From assembly GCA_000403335.2 (NCBI GenBank), contig KE159628.1:1066850-1130849 (forward strand): DNA of 64,000 nt, given 5' to 3'. Under the pieces are notes generated by a model. That model saw nothing but the letters and a program-made list of their open reading frames with translations, did no database searches and was not told where the DNA came from. This DNA is from Lachnospiraceae bacterium MD335. Its GTDB lineage: Bacteria > Bacillota > Clostridia > Lachnospirales > Lachnospiraceae. This document shows positions 57,987-64,000 of the stretch, piece by piece (within the stretch, counting starts at the first letter, position 1; every line of letters begins with the position of its first letter). Made by a program: the position numbers and the translations under genes.

Positions 57987-58151
57987 ATGACGGAACATCA
58001 GTGCAAAGAATTATCAAAATATTTTTTGGATAACGGCAATCGAAAGTTATCTACAGAAGAAAAAATAAAATTAGCAATAGATCAAGCAAATAGTTTAAAT
58101 GAACTACTACAAGTGGCGTTTGCAGGTTTGACTATTGATGCACACAGGTGA
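57987..58151 (+). CDS. Small protein at the end of the defence block
   Basis: A 54-residue protein, MTEHQCKELSKYFLDNGNRK, then LSTEEKIKLAIDQANSLNELLQVAFAGL. Its first four residues and codons resemble those of the AlbA_2 gene (MPEHQ). AATGAGGGAAAT precedes the ATG. No family recognised; it could be a remnant with a copied leader or a genuine small gene. Confidence 0.5.
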   Translation: MTEHQCKELSKYFLDNGNRKLSTEEKIKLAIDQANSLNELLQVAFAGLTIDAHR

Positions 58152-58169
58152 TTATTGTAAATTTGTGGT

Positions 58170-58187
58170 ATGGGTACAATTTGGGTA
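58170..58187. repeat. Direct repeat at right end of the tyrosine-integrase element
   Basis: GGGTACAATTTGGGTACA; one mismatch to 40376-40393. The repeat is itself two copies of GGGTACA separated by ATTT or equivalent, typical of integrase arm or core sites. Confidence 0.65.
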
Positions 58188-58313
58188 CACCAGCTTTGAA
58201 ACCATATAAACGAGAAATAGAAACGCATCAAAATGATACGATTTTGTAAGAAAAATTAATGAAAAACAGGACTTGCAACGAACTGGAAAAAGAGTTCGAA
58301 TAGTCGGAGCTAA

Positions 58314-58352
58314 GCCGCAAAGCCCGTAAACACTAGGGTTTGGCGGCTTTTT
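58314..58352 (+). terminator. Terminator between two adjacent mobile elements
   Basis: GCCGCAAAGCCC (58314-58325) pairs with GGGTTTGGCGGC (58336-58347; one mismatch) and is followed by TTTTTCTC. Together with the GAGTTCGAATAG sequence before it, this looks like the boundary between the tyrosine-integrase element and the Tn916-like element. Confidence 0.75.
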
Positions 58353-58383
58353 CTCTTTCTCATTGCATTACGATTGCATTTTT

Positions 58384-59568
58384 CTATTCAACCTCTCTGT
58401 GATAGATTGCGGTGTGCTGATTGCTTGTGTAATCTGCAATGCTGTGTGAAGCGGGTGTGTATGTCAGCACGCCCGTTAATTTATTGGCAACTTCAAGATT
58501 GCTGTTAGGGTACAAATGCCCGTATGTTCCTAAAGTGGTCTGTATCTTTTCATGCCCCAGACGCTCTTTAATCAAAAGCGGGTTTTCTCCCATGCTGATT
58601 AAAAGGGAAGCGTGGGAATGTCTTAACGCATGGATTTTGATACGGTGTACGCCTGCAAGCCCGGCAAGTTTCTCTAAGGCTCTTGGAAGCGTGTGCTTAC
58701 TGGTCGGAATACTGTTGTAGCTCAACACCAGATTGCAGCCTTTCAGTACCTTTTGCTGAACCTCACGCCACGCCTGCAACTCCTTTAGGGTGTCCGTGTC
58801 GATATAGATTGTGCGGACGCTTGCCTGCGTCTTTGGCTCAACAAACTTGTAATCGTCCATTGATTTATAGTACAGGGTTTTTGTTATGCTTAAAAGCCCG
58901 GTTTCAAAATCAATGTCAGACCATTGCAGGGCGGCGGCTTCGCCTATCCTCATGCCCGTCATAAACAGCAGCCAAAAGGAAATGAAAAGGTAATGTTCGT
59001 AATAATCGCCCTTGTAGAGCAGGGAAATCACTTTCTGAAATTCCTCCAACGTCCAAAAGTCAACCTTTGTCTTTTTGCTCTTGATGTTGCCTATCATGCG
59101 TGACGGGTTTTTCTTTGCAATCCCTAAAACGATAGCCCGGTCAAATGCGATAGAAAGCATACCCTGTACGATACGGATATAGTTAGGGCTGAACTCTTTC
59201 GCAAGTTCCAGTTGCCAGTTCTGCACGTTGATAGGCTCTATTTCGTCCGTTGCCATTTTGTAGAAGTATGCGAAATGCTTCTGAATGGTGGAACGGCGGT
59301 TTAGGTATGTGCTTTCCTTTACCTGCGTTTTGTACCACGGCAGGTAGGTTTCTTCAATGAACGTCTGAAAAGAAACCGTGTCCTTTTTGGCGGTCAGTTC
59401 TTCGGTGGAAGTGAGGACAAGTTTTGAATATTCCTCCCGTGCTTCCTTTTTTGTCTTAAAGCCGCTTCGGTATTTCTGGATTTGTTTACCTGTTATCGGA
59501 TTGTAGCCTAAGTTTGCTCTAAAATAATAAGTTCCGTTATCTGCTTTCTTAATTGGGTCTTTTGCCAT
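58384..59568 (-). CDS. int: Tn916-type tyrosine integrase
   Basis: A 394-residue tyrosine recombinase. N-terminal arm domain KKADNGTYYFRANLGYNPITGKQIQKYRSGF, core-binding domain about 70-160, catalytic residues in MTGMRIGEAAALQWSD (Arg), HALRHSHASLLI (His-x-x-Arg), LGHEKIQTTLGTYGHLYPN (His and Tyr nucleophile). It should be functional. ATG 59568 has AAGGAGTGAGATT upstream. It faces the terminator at 58314. Confidence 0.93.
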   Translation of the reverse strand: MAKDPIKKADNGTYYFRANLGYNPITGKQIQKYRSGFKTKKEAREEYSKLVLTSTEELTAKKDTVSFQTFIEETYLPWYKTQVKESTYLNRRSTIQKHFAYFYKMATDEIEPINVQNWQLELAKEFSPNYIRIVQGMLSIAFDRAIVLGIAKKNPSRMIGNIKSKKTKVDFWTLEEFQKVISLLYKGDYYEHYLFISFWLLFMTGMRIGEAAALQWSDIDFETGLLSITKTLYYKSMDDYKFVEPKTQASVRTIYIDTDTLKELQAWREVQQKVLKGCNLVLSYNSIPTSKHTLPRALEKLAGLAGVHRIKIHALRHSHASLLISMGENPLLIKERLGHEKIQTTLGTYGHLYPNSNLEVANKLTGVLTYTPASHSIADYTSNQHTAIYHREVE

Positions 59569-59579
59569 AATCTCACTCC

Positions 59580-59798
59580 TTACATTGGTGTGCAAGAAGT
59601 ACATTCAGCCTGCCCGTCTTGAAATCTGATACCCAACAATTCCTCCACGGCTTCCCTCGGTACACGGTCTAATTTCCGGGACTGGTAGTATGTATGCCCT
59701 TTGGAAATCATAAGTTTCTTCGCTTCCCTTATAATGTCAGCCGCAAAAGATGTCCCATAACCCAGAGCAATTAAGTCTTTTTTGGTTACGGTTATCAT
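59580..59798 (-). CDS. xis: Excisionase, DUF3173 type
   Basis: A 72-residue protein, MITVTKKDLIALGYGTSFAA, then DIIREAKKLMISKGHTYYQSRKLDRVPREAVEELLGI: the DUF3173/Tn916-Xis-like winged helix that precedes Int. GAAAGGAGGG precedes the ATG. It ends 12 nt before the Int start, as in Tn1549-like elements. Confidence 0.85.
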   Translation of the reverse strand: MITVTKKDLIALGYGTSFAADIIREAKKLMISKGHTYYQSRKLDRVPREAVEELLGIRFQDGQAECTSCTPM

Positions 59799-60291
59799 AG
59801 CCCTCCTTTCCTAGACCAGATAATGAAACCTCAATATCTTGTCTACAATCATAACAGATTTTCAGCAAAAATGCTCATTAAATTTCATTATTTTTCAAAA
59901 AAGTTGAGTAAAACGGGAAAACGGACGGCTTGGCAGCTCCACGGGACTTTAACCCCTCTCATTCCTATGAGTAGCCGTGTCATACGGGTGTATCATTATG
60001 CCAATGTGCGGGTCATGGCGGCGGCAGTTTCCACATTGCCGCCTGCGGTTCGCTGATACTGTATCGCTCGCCCCTTGCCGGGGGTCTTGGCGTATCAGCC
60101 CGCAGGCTCGCCGCACATTGAACGTGTCCGTTTGCCCTATGCTGCGCCGTGCGCTTTCTTTGTCAAGGTTCTTGCGGCTTGTCAGCCCGCAAAGGCACAC
60201 CATGTTGATGTACTTTTGCGGAATGGCAAGAAGCGGCGGGCGGTCAGCCCGCCCGTGCTTTCCTGCTTCCATTGGGAAAGGGTATCTGTCG
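59799..60291. other. GC-rich spacer between Xis and HTH genes
   Basis: AT-rich up to 59900, then GC-rich. No gene is supported, although several frames are open because of the high GC. GTCAGCCCGC or TCAGCCCGC occurs three times (about 60094, 60181, 60244). A spacer of this kind, beside xis, is familiar in Tn1549-like elements. Confidence 0.5.
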
Positions 60292-60480
60292 TTATGCCAC
60301 CTTAAAGGTCGGGATTTTTGCTATCAGCTTAGTTTCCAGTCGGCGGCGTAATTCTTCGTCAATGTAGACAATGGGCTTTCCCTGCTCGTCATACATGGTT
60401 CTGGTTGACAGTGCGGAAATAAAGCCTGCAAAGTGTTCCAGTACCACGTTGATAGCGTCCACGTTGCCGGAAACAGCCGA
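60292..60480 (-). pseudogene. Tn916-type HTH protein, N-terminus lost
   Basis: The frame reads SAVSGNVDAINVVLEHFAGFISALSTRTMYDEQGKPIVYIDEELRRRLETKLIAKIPTF (in parts), the usual small HTH regulator of Tn1549-like elements, but about 15-20 residues at the start are missing; at 60480 the DNA switches to a relaxase gene on the other strand. It is homologous to the intact gene at 10012-10224. Confidence 0.75.
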
Positions 60481-60793
60481 CACAAAGGCAGTCTATATGC
60501 AGTACAAAAAGGTAAAGGACAAAGAAAAGTTCCTGCGGGGCAATGAGAGCAGCATTATCATTCACGAAGCCGCCGCTAAGACGTTGCAGGCGGCAAGGAA
60601 CGGCGGGAAGCTGCCCGATTTCAAAAAGCTGCATACAGAGTACAAGGAGCTTACGGAGAAAAAAGACAAGCTGTATCAAGAGTACGGGAAGCTGAAAAAG
60701 AAAGTGAAGCAGTACGACACAATTAAGCAGAATGTAGACAGTATCTTGCGGCAGGCGAAGCAGCCGGAACGGGAGAAACAGACAGAGAGGTAA
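60481..60793 (+). pseudogene. Tn1549-type relaxase, C-terminal fragment
   Basis: About 102 residues, AVYMQYKKVKDKEKFLRGNE, then AAKTLQAARNGGKLPDFKKLHTEYKELTEKKDKLYQEYGKLKKKVKQYDTIKQNVDSILRQ: the coiled-coil end of a MOB-P/MobL-like relaxase, similar in style to the end of the IME1 relaxase. The catalytic part is absent, and its neighbour on the left is on the opposite strand. Confidence 0.75.
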
Positions 60794-60928
60794 TGCGGAC
60801 AGTTAGGGTGGGCGTATAAGGCGTTTTAAAGGCATTTTCGGGGCGTTATGTAGTGCAAGTAGGTAAATACCCATTGCCGCCCGAAAAAGGGCTTCTAAGC
60901 GTCCACAAGGGCAGAAAAAGACACCGGG

Positions 60929-60962
60929 GAATGACAGCGTATCAATCATTATTTCCCGGTGC
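60929..60962 (-). terminator. Hairpin after the winged-helix regulator
   Basis: CACCGGGGAA pairs with TTTCCCGGTG (about 60929-60962), right after the stop codon of the regulator on the minus strand. No strong T tract, so moderate confidence. Confidence 0.5.
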
Positions 60963-61376
60963 TTATCCGTCAAATTTATAGCCGACACCTAACACGGTTT
61001 TTATGTAGGTCGGGTTTTTGCTGTCCGGCTCTATCTTTTTCCTCAGGTTGCAAATCACATTTCCAACGCTCGAATGGCAGCTATCGCTATCCATGTTCCA
61101 GACGGCTTCAAAAATCTGTGTCCGTGTAAGGACAATGCCGGGATTAGAAGCAAGAAGTATGAGGGTATTATATTCAAGACGGGTAAGGTTGACTTCCTCC
61201 CCGTCTTGAAATACGCTACGTTGGTGCTGCCTTATTTCCAGTCCCGGAAAAGACAATATAGAAACGGGGGCAATTTGCACGTTGTCAAGTTCTATATAGT
61301 CAGACAGTGCCGCTATGATTTTGTCAATCGCTTTTTCTTCCTGCTCGCTAAGTGTCAGCAGTAATAATTTTCCCAT
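60963..61376 (-). CDS. Stand-alone OmpR-type winged-helix regulator
   Basis: A 137-residue protein. The C-terminal 95 residues are an OmpR/PhoB winged helix (FQDGEEVNLTRLEYNTLILLASNPGIVLTRTQIFEAVWNMDSDSCHSSVGNVICNLRKKIE...YIKTVLGVGYKFDG). The first 45 residues (LLLLTLSEQEEKAIDKIIAALSDY) are not a receiver domain. Such receiver-less regulators are common on Tn1549-like elements. It is probably constitutive or controlled by its amount. Confidence 0.85.
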   Translation of the reverse strand: MGKLLLLTLSEQEEKAIDKIIAALSDYIELDNVQIAPVSILSFPGLEIRQHQRSVFQDGEEVNLTRLEYNTLILLASNPGIVLTRTQIFEAVWNMDSDSCHSSVGNVICNLRKKIEPDSKNPTYIKTVLGVGYKFDG

Positions 61377-61394
61377 GACACCACCTTTTTAATT

Positions 61395-62201
61395 TTACTC
61401 GGTATAAATATGAAATAGTTTTGCTGTTGCATTTTCATCTATTCCTATCTTTTTCAGATAAATTTCAAAATTGCCATAATTATCTGAAATTGTTTGGAAA
61501 GATAGTTTCAGATGATTTTCCTCCGCCAAAAAATATTTTTTTGTTTCCTGTATGATAGCTTCATCAATATGCAATGACTGAAATTTTACAATCGTTTCCT
61601 CTATCCGTTTCTTTAAGTATTCATTTGTTATCAGATAATCATTGATAATGCAGTCCATGTCAACACCCATACACCTTAAAAATAAGGCAGCGGCAAATCC
61701 TGTACGGTCTTTCCCTGCGGTACAATGGAACAAGACAGTATCTTTTGGCTTGTCGCTTTCTAACAGTATTTGGAAAAATTCATGGTATGCTTTTCGTGCG
61801 CTTTCTTCCAATACAAAATCCCGATAAACTTCCTGCATTTGTTCTTTTTGTCTGAATAGCAGTTCAATCAGACTGTCTTTATTATGGAGCATATCTTTAA
61901 TAAATTCCTCGTTGATTACAGGTATTCTTGTAGAGGAAAAAACAGGGAACAGGAAATATTTTGTGTCCAGCATTGGTTTATCCGGCTCGTTCTCCTGTTC
62001 TTCCACGCCCCTAAAATCAATCACTTTATTAACTCCCAATTCCTGTAATGTAATTTGGTCTGTTTCAGATAAATGATGTAAATGTGCAGAACGAAAAATT
62101 TTTCCATACTTTATCTGCTTTCCGTTTCCTGCTTGAAAACCGCCTAAATCACGGATATTCCCTACGCTCTGCAACTGTAAAACATGGATATTATTTATCA
62201 T
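61395..62201 (-). CDS. Tyrosine/dual-specificity protein phosphatase (Y_phosphatase3)
   Basis: A 268-residue phosphatase. The P-loop HCTAGKDRTGFAAALFLR (about 155-172) has the catalytic Cys and Arg; the start VGNIRDLGGFQAGNGKQIKYGKIFRSAHLHHL is the typical N-terminal signature. It may act on tyrosine-phosphorylated proteins or phosphoinositides. It overlaps a PAP2-type fragment, suggesting a former two-phosphatase cargo operon. Confidence 0.88.
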   Translation of the reverse strand: MINNIHVLQLQSVGNIRDLGGFQAGNGKQIKYGKIFRSAHLHHLSETDQITLQELGVNKVIDFRGVEEQENEPDKPMLDTKYFLFPVFSSTRIPVINEEFIKDMLHNKDSLIELLFRQKEQMQEVYRDFVLEESARKAYHEFFQILLESDKPKDTVLFHCTAGKDRTGFAAALFLRCMGVDMDCIINDYLITNEYLKKRIEETIVKFQSLHIDEAIIQETKKYFLAEENHLKLSFQTISDNYGNFEIYLKKIGIDENATAKLFHIYTE

Positions 62202-62430
62202 GTGTTTTCCCTCGCTTTCTATCTGCTATAAAATAAAAACCAAAATAAAGGATACAAAGGTATGTAACAGCAACAAACCAACCGCCCAAAATATCCGTAA
62301 AATAATGTACTCTTAGATACATACGACTAATTGCTATACAAAAAGGCAGAATACATAAAAAAACAGTAATATAGTTCCTTAAAACATCCTTTTTTATTTT
62401 CGGAACAAAAAAAGCAATCAGCGTAAAAGA
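62191..62430 (-). pseudogene. PAP2-type phosphatase, C-terminal fragment
   Basis: The minus-strand frame FTLIAFFVPKIKKDVLRNYI... SRMYLRVHYFTDILGGWFVA...FIADRKRGKTHDK ends in a stop at 62191. SR-YL-VHY--D---G is the PAP2 C-terminal motif. The N-terminal half is missing beyond about 62430. It ends 11 nt inside the phosphatase gene start, indicating an operon. Confidence 0.7.
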
Positions 62431-62593
62431 GATTATCCCGCAAATTATTGAAAAAGAAAAAGGGTTTGATAAAGAGTTAGCACAGTTTTTGGAAAATAAT
62501 ATAGAGTTTGAACAAATGATGTCTGTTTTAAAAGAATACCTAAAGGGAACAAGTAGCGAAAAAAAATTAAAAATGCGTTCTTTGTGGGAATAA
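62431..62593 (+). pseudogene. C-terminal fragment of an unidentified protein
   Basis: An open frame without a start: EIIPQIIEKEKGFDKELAQF, then LENNIEFEQMMSVLKEYLKGTSSEKKLKMRSLWE and stop. No family recognised. It abuts the PAP2 fragment head to head. Confidence 0.45.
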
Positions 62594-62646
62594 TTTTAAA
62601 ATACCGGAGAATGGCACTGTATAAGCTGCCATTCCCCGGCGTTCCA

Positions 62647-62856
62647 TTACTCCATATCTTCAGCAGGCAGAAACACAAGCTCTGCAAATTCTTCCTCGGT
62701 CAGCTTCTTCAGCTTTTCCGCTGTGCGCTCCGCAAACTCCCGTATCTCCGCTTCCATGTAGGGCAGGGCGGCGGTCATTGCCGCCACCGTATCAGCCCTT
62801 GTTTTCTTCCTGTAACAGCAGATAAGGTTTGTTTCCTCAAAGTTGAATTGTCCCAT
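62647..62856 (-). CDS. Small conserved transposon protein downstream of RepA
   Basis: A 69-residue protein, MGQFNFEETNLICCYRKKTR, then ADTVAAMTAALPYMEAEIREFAERTAEKLKKLTEEEFAELVFLPAEDME. Small proteins with this F-FEE-NL start follow RepA-like genes in Tn1549-type elements; the function is unknown. It starts 4 nt after the RepA-like stop. Confidence 0.7.
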   Translation of the reverse strand: MGQFNFEETNLICCYRKKTRADTVAAMTAALPYMEAEIREFAERTAEKLKKLTEEEFAELVFLPAEDME

Positions 62857-62860
62857 GCGC

Positions 62861-63742
62861 CTATACCTCCAATCCCTTGTTCTTGCTCTTTGCCGCCTGC
62901 TTCTTCGGGGCGGCGTTTACGGTCTTTTTGTCCTGTGCAAGCTGCGCCCGCAAAGACGGCTTTTTCTCTTTCCCCTTGCCGGACAGTGTTTCGATATGGC
63001 TGCTGTTCAGCTTCATAAACTTAGACTTCACAAGTTCGGCGGGGAAGTCGTCCCCGGCAATGCGTACCACCTTGCGGCGGGTGCAGACGGTTTCAAGCAT
63101 GAGGGAAACAATCTCGTCAAGCATACCCCGGTCAATGTTTCTGTCCTGTATCAGATAGCGGTATTCGATATTGTCCTTTATGACTTCCTCATACGCCCGT
63201 ACTGCGTCCATGTTGGTGTTGTCGTTTCCTTTCCGTTCCGGCGGCGTAGCCGTCCCCTCTTTTAAGGGAGTGGAAAGGATAGGAATGGAATGGTTATTTA
63301 ATAAATCCGTATTTGATAATTCTTTACTTGATAGTTCTTTATTTAATTGCGTTGGATTTTCCGATACCGGGTTTTCCGTTGTCGGGTTATCCGACATTGG
63401 ATTTTCCAACACCGGGTTATCCGTGGTTGGATTTTCCAACTGCGGCGGCTGTGGCTGCTCGTAAATGGTGTACTCAATGGCGGTCATTTTGCCCTTGTCG
63501 TCCCGTCCCTGCCTGCGTGTGATGTACCCGGCTTTTTCCAGTTCCCAAACGGCGGTACGGATAGCGTCAATACTTTCTTTGTTGATACTGGATAAGCCCT
63601 TTAGGGTGTAGTCCCAATTTTCCGGCAGGGACAACATTTGGGAAAGCAGCCCTTTCGCCTTTAGTGACAAGTCGGGGTTGCGTAGGTGGTGGTTTGACAT
63701 AACCGTGTAGCCCCTGTTTTTCTCTACGCGGAATACTGCCAC
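62861..63742 (-). CDS. RepA-like initiator with probably chimeric C-terminus
   Basis: A 293-residue protein. Residues 1-95 are a RepA_N-like winged helix (FRVEKNRGYTVMSNHHLRNP, DLSLKAKGLLSQMLSLPENWDYTLKGLSSINKES). A repetitive Asn-Pro linker follows (NPTTDNPVLENPMSDNPTTENPVSENP), then the start of a DUF6017 domain (NIEYRYLIQDRNIDRG...LVKSKFMKLNSSHIE). At this point the usual YV--CMRENTTK sequence is replaced by TLSGKGKEKKPSLRAQLAQD and KAKNKGLEV-like residues, the style of a DUF4316 tail. It may be a fusion created by an in-frame deletion. Confidence 0.75.
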   Translation of the reverse strand: MAVFRVEKNRGYTVMSNHHLRNPDLSLKAKGLLSQMLSLPENWDYTLKGLSSINKESIDAIRTAVWELEKAGYITRRQGRDDKGKMTAIEYTIYEQPQPPQLENPTTDNPVLENPMSDNPTTENPVSENPTQLNKELSSKELSNTDLLNNHSIPILSTPLKEGTATPPERKGNDNTNMDAVRAYEEVIKDNIEYRYLIQDRNIDRGMLDEIVSLMLETVCTRRKVVRIAGDDFPAELVKSKFMKLNSSHIETLSGKGKEKKPSLRAQLAQDKKTVNAAPKKQAAKSKNKGLEV

Positions 63743-64000
63743 GTTATCAGCTCCTTTCGTTTGAATTTTGGGTAAAAAAATAGACGCTCGTGTTTGAACG
63801 TCTATTTGAAATATAAGTATGTATTTTATTTATGACAACGTAGTTATCTTTATGGTTACTATGTGTTTTTTGATATAAATGAAAAGTGAATAAGTAGTGA
63901 CAATAGCACAATAACAATAATTGCAGTAGTTGTTTGGTAAACGGTAAAAAATGAGTACCGTGCATGACAAAAGATATTCCGATATAATGGCCTTGAGAAT
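63743..64000. other. AT-rich region upstream of the RepA-like gene
   Basis: No gene is supported; one open frame (63747-63965) has neither a start site nor a family match. AACGTCTATTT and AGACGCTCGTGTTTGAACGTCT (63782-63803) form a dyad close to the RepA start, a possible operator or origin. Confidence 0.4.

Larger units (their letters stand above)
40376..58187. mobile_element. Tyrosine-integrase mobilizable element with partition and defence genes
   Basis: An 18-bp direct repeat GGGTACRATTTGGGTACA lies at 40376-40393 and 58170-58187, bracketing an excisionase/integrase pair, primase and VapE-type helicase, ParM/ParR-like genes, a MobV relaxase, TnpV, regulators and the defence-like cargo block. 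The repeat may be the attachment core or an integrase arm site; a second shared motif, GAGTTCGA with a terminator after it, lies just outside both ends (40307 and 58291). The element is probably 17.8-18 kb. It has no conjugation channel genes. Confidence 0.65.
58353..64000. mobile_element. Tn916/Tn1549-like element end plus rearranged fragments (open at window edge)
   Basis: Int and Xis of Tn916 type sit at the left end, followed by the GC-rich spacer and HTH fragment that accompany them in Tn1549-like elements. After 60.48 kb the order breaks down: relaxase tail, winged-helix gene, phosphatase, PAP2 fragment, unknown fragment and RepA-like gene. Probably the remains of one or more Tn1549-like elements. 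Confidence 0.6.

Noticed and set aside
58286-58300. tRNA 3' end (GAGTTCGAATAG)
   Set aside because: Same reason; the sequence leads straight into a terminator.
60001-60351. Plus-strand open frame of 124 aa in GC-rich spacer
   Set aside because: High GC leaves all frames open; no start site, and homologous spacers in Tn1549-like elements are not annotated as genes.
63747-63965. 72-aa minus-strand frame upstream of the RepA-like gene
   Set aside because: No ribosome site, low-complexity hydrophobic/His-rich composition and location in a promoter region.

Overview
The window is almost entirely accessory DNA. The families in it (Maff2, TrbL/VirB6, PcfB and VirD4 of Tn1549-like conjugative elements, TnpV/TnpW, DUF3847, Tn916-type Int/Xis, MOB-P and MobA/MobL relaxases) and the mixed GC content point to a gut Clostridia host, most likely Lachnospiraceae. 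No housekeeping gene, rRNA or complete tRNA was seen, so the species cannot be named.

Layout. (1) 1-1.42 kb: head-tail genes of a contractile-tailed prophage on the plus strand, ending abruptly inside a small tail-region gene. (2) 1.4-33.2 kb: part of an integrative conjugative element (ICE) on the minus strand: DUF6075, DUF3970, ParA, ParB, RepA, accessory genes, a HEPN-type cargo gene, PcfB, VirD4, Maff2 and a truncated TrbL. Two integrative mobilizable elements (IMEs), each with a large serine recombinase, are nested in it. IME1 (1947-12300) sits in maff2 and IME2 (12949-22904) sits in virD4. In both cases the host reading frame is restored exactly when the IME is removed in silico. A third disruption (24.14-26.07 kb) replaces the end of pcfB and the start of virD4 with a relaxase fragment and an SdpI-like gene. 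(3) 33.2-40.2 kb: the other end of the prophage (baseplate fragment, YmfQ-like tail protein with six tandem 18-bp repeats, collar/fibre proteins, GH25 lysin, holin), then small regulators, a gamma-glutamylcyclotransferase-like gene with an amidoligase, and a broken GIY-YIG nuclease. (4) About 40.37-58.19 kb: a tyrosine-integrase element with Xis, Int, primase, VapE, ParM/ParR-like partition genes, a MobV relaxase with a candidate oriT, TnpV, regulators and a defence-like cargo block. (5) 58.35-64 kb: the Int/Xis end of a Tn916/Tn1549-like element, followed by rearranged fragments, a tyrosine phosphatase and a RepA-like gene.

The cargo block at 50.1-58.15 kb is the most interesting part. It runs: HTH gene, EcoRI-type adenine methyltransferase, DUF262-HNH nuclease, unknown 136-aa protein, tiny membrane protein, a 1072-aa TPR-GreAB-C-PIN-like protein, AlbA_2/HATPase protein, small protein. 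Three copies of a 26-27 bp palindrome lie just before the last gene groups and behave like cassette boundaries or shared control elements. IME2 also carries an ECF sigma/anti-sigma/secreted-protein trio in which the secreted protein resembles the extracellular end of the anti-sigma factor.

Several joins (about 1.41, 24.14, 26.07, 60.48 and 62.43 kb) place unrelated gene fragments back to back without recombinase-type sites. They may be real deletions or assembly chimeras of repeated mobile elements; the sequence alone cannot decide.
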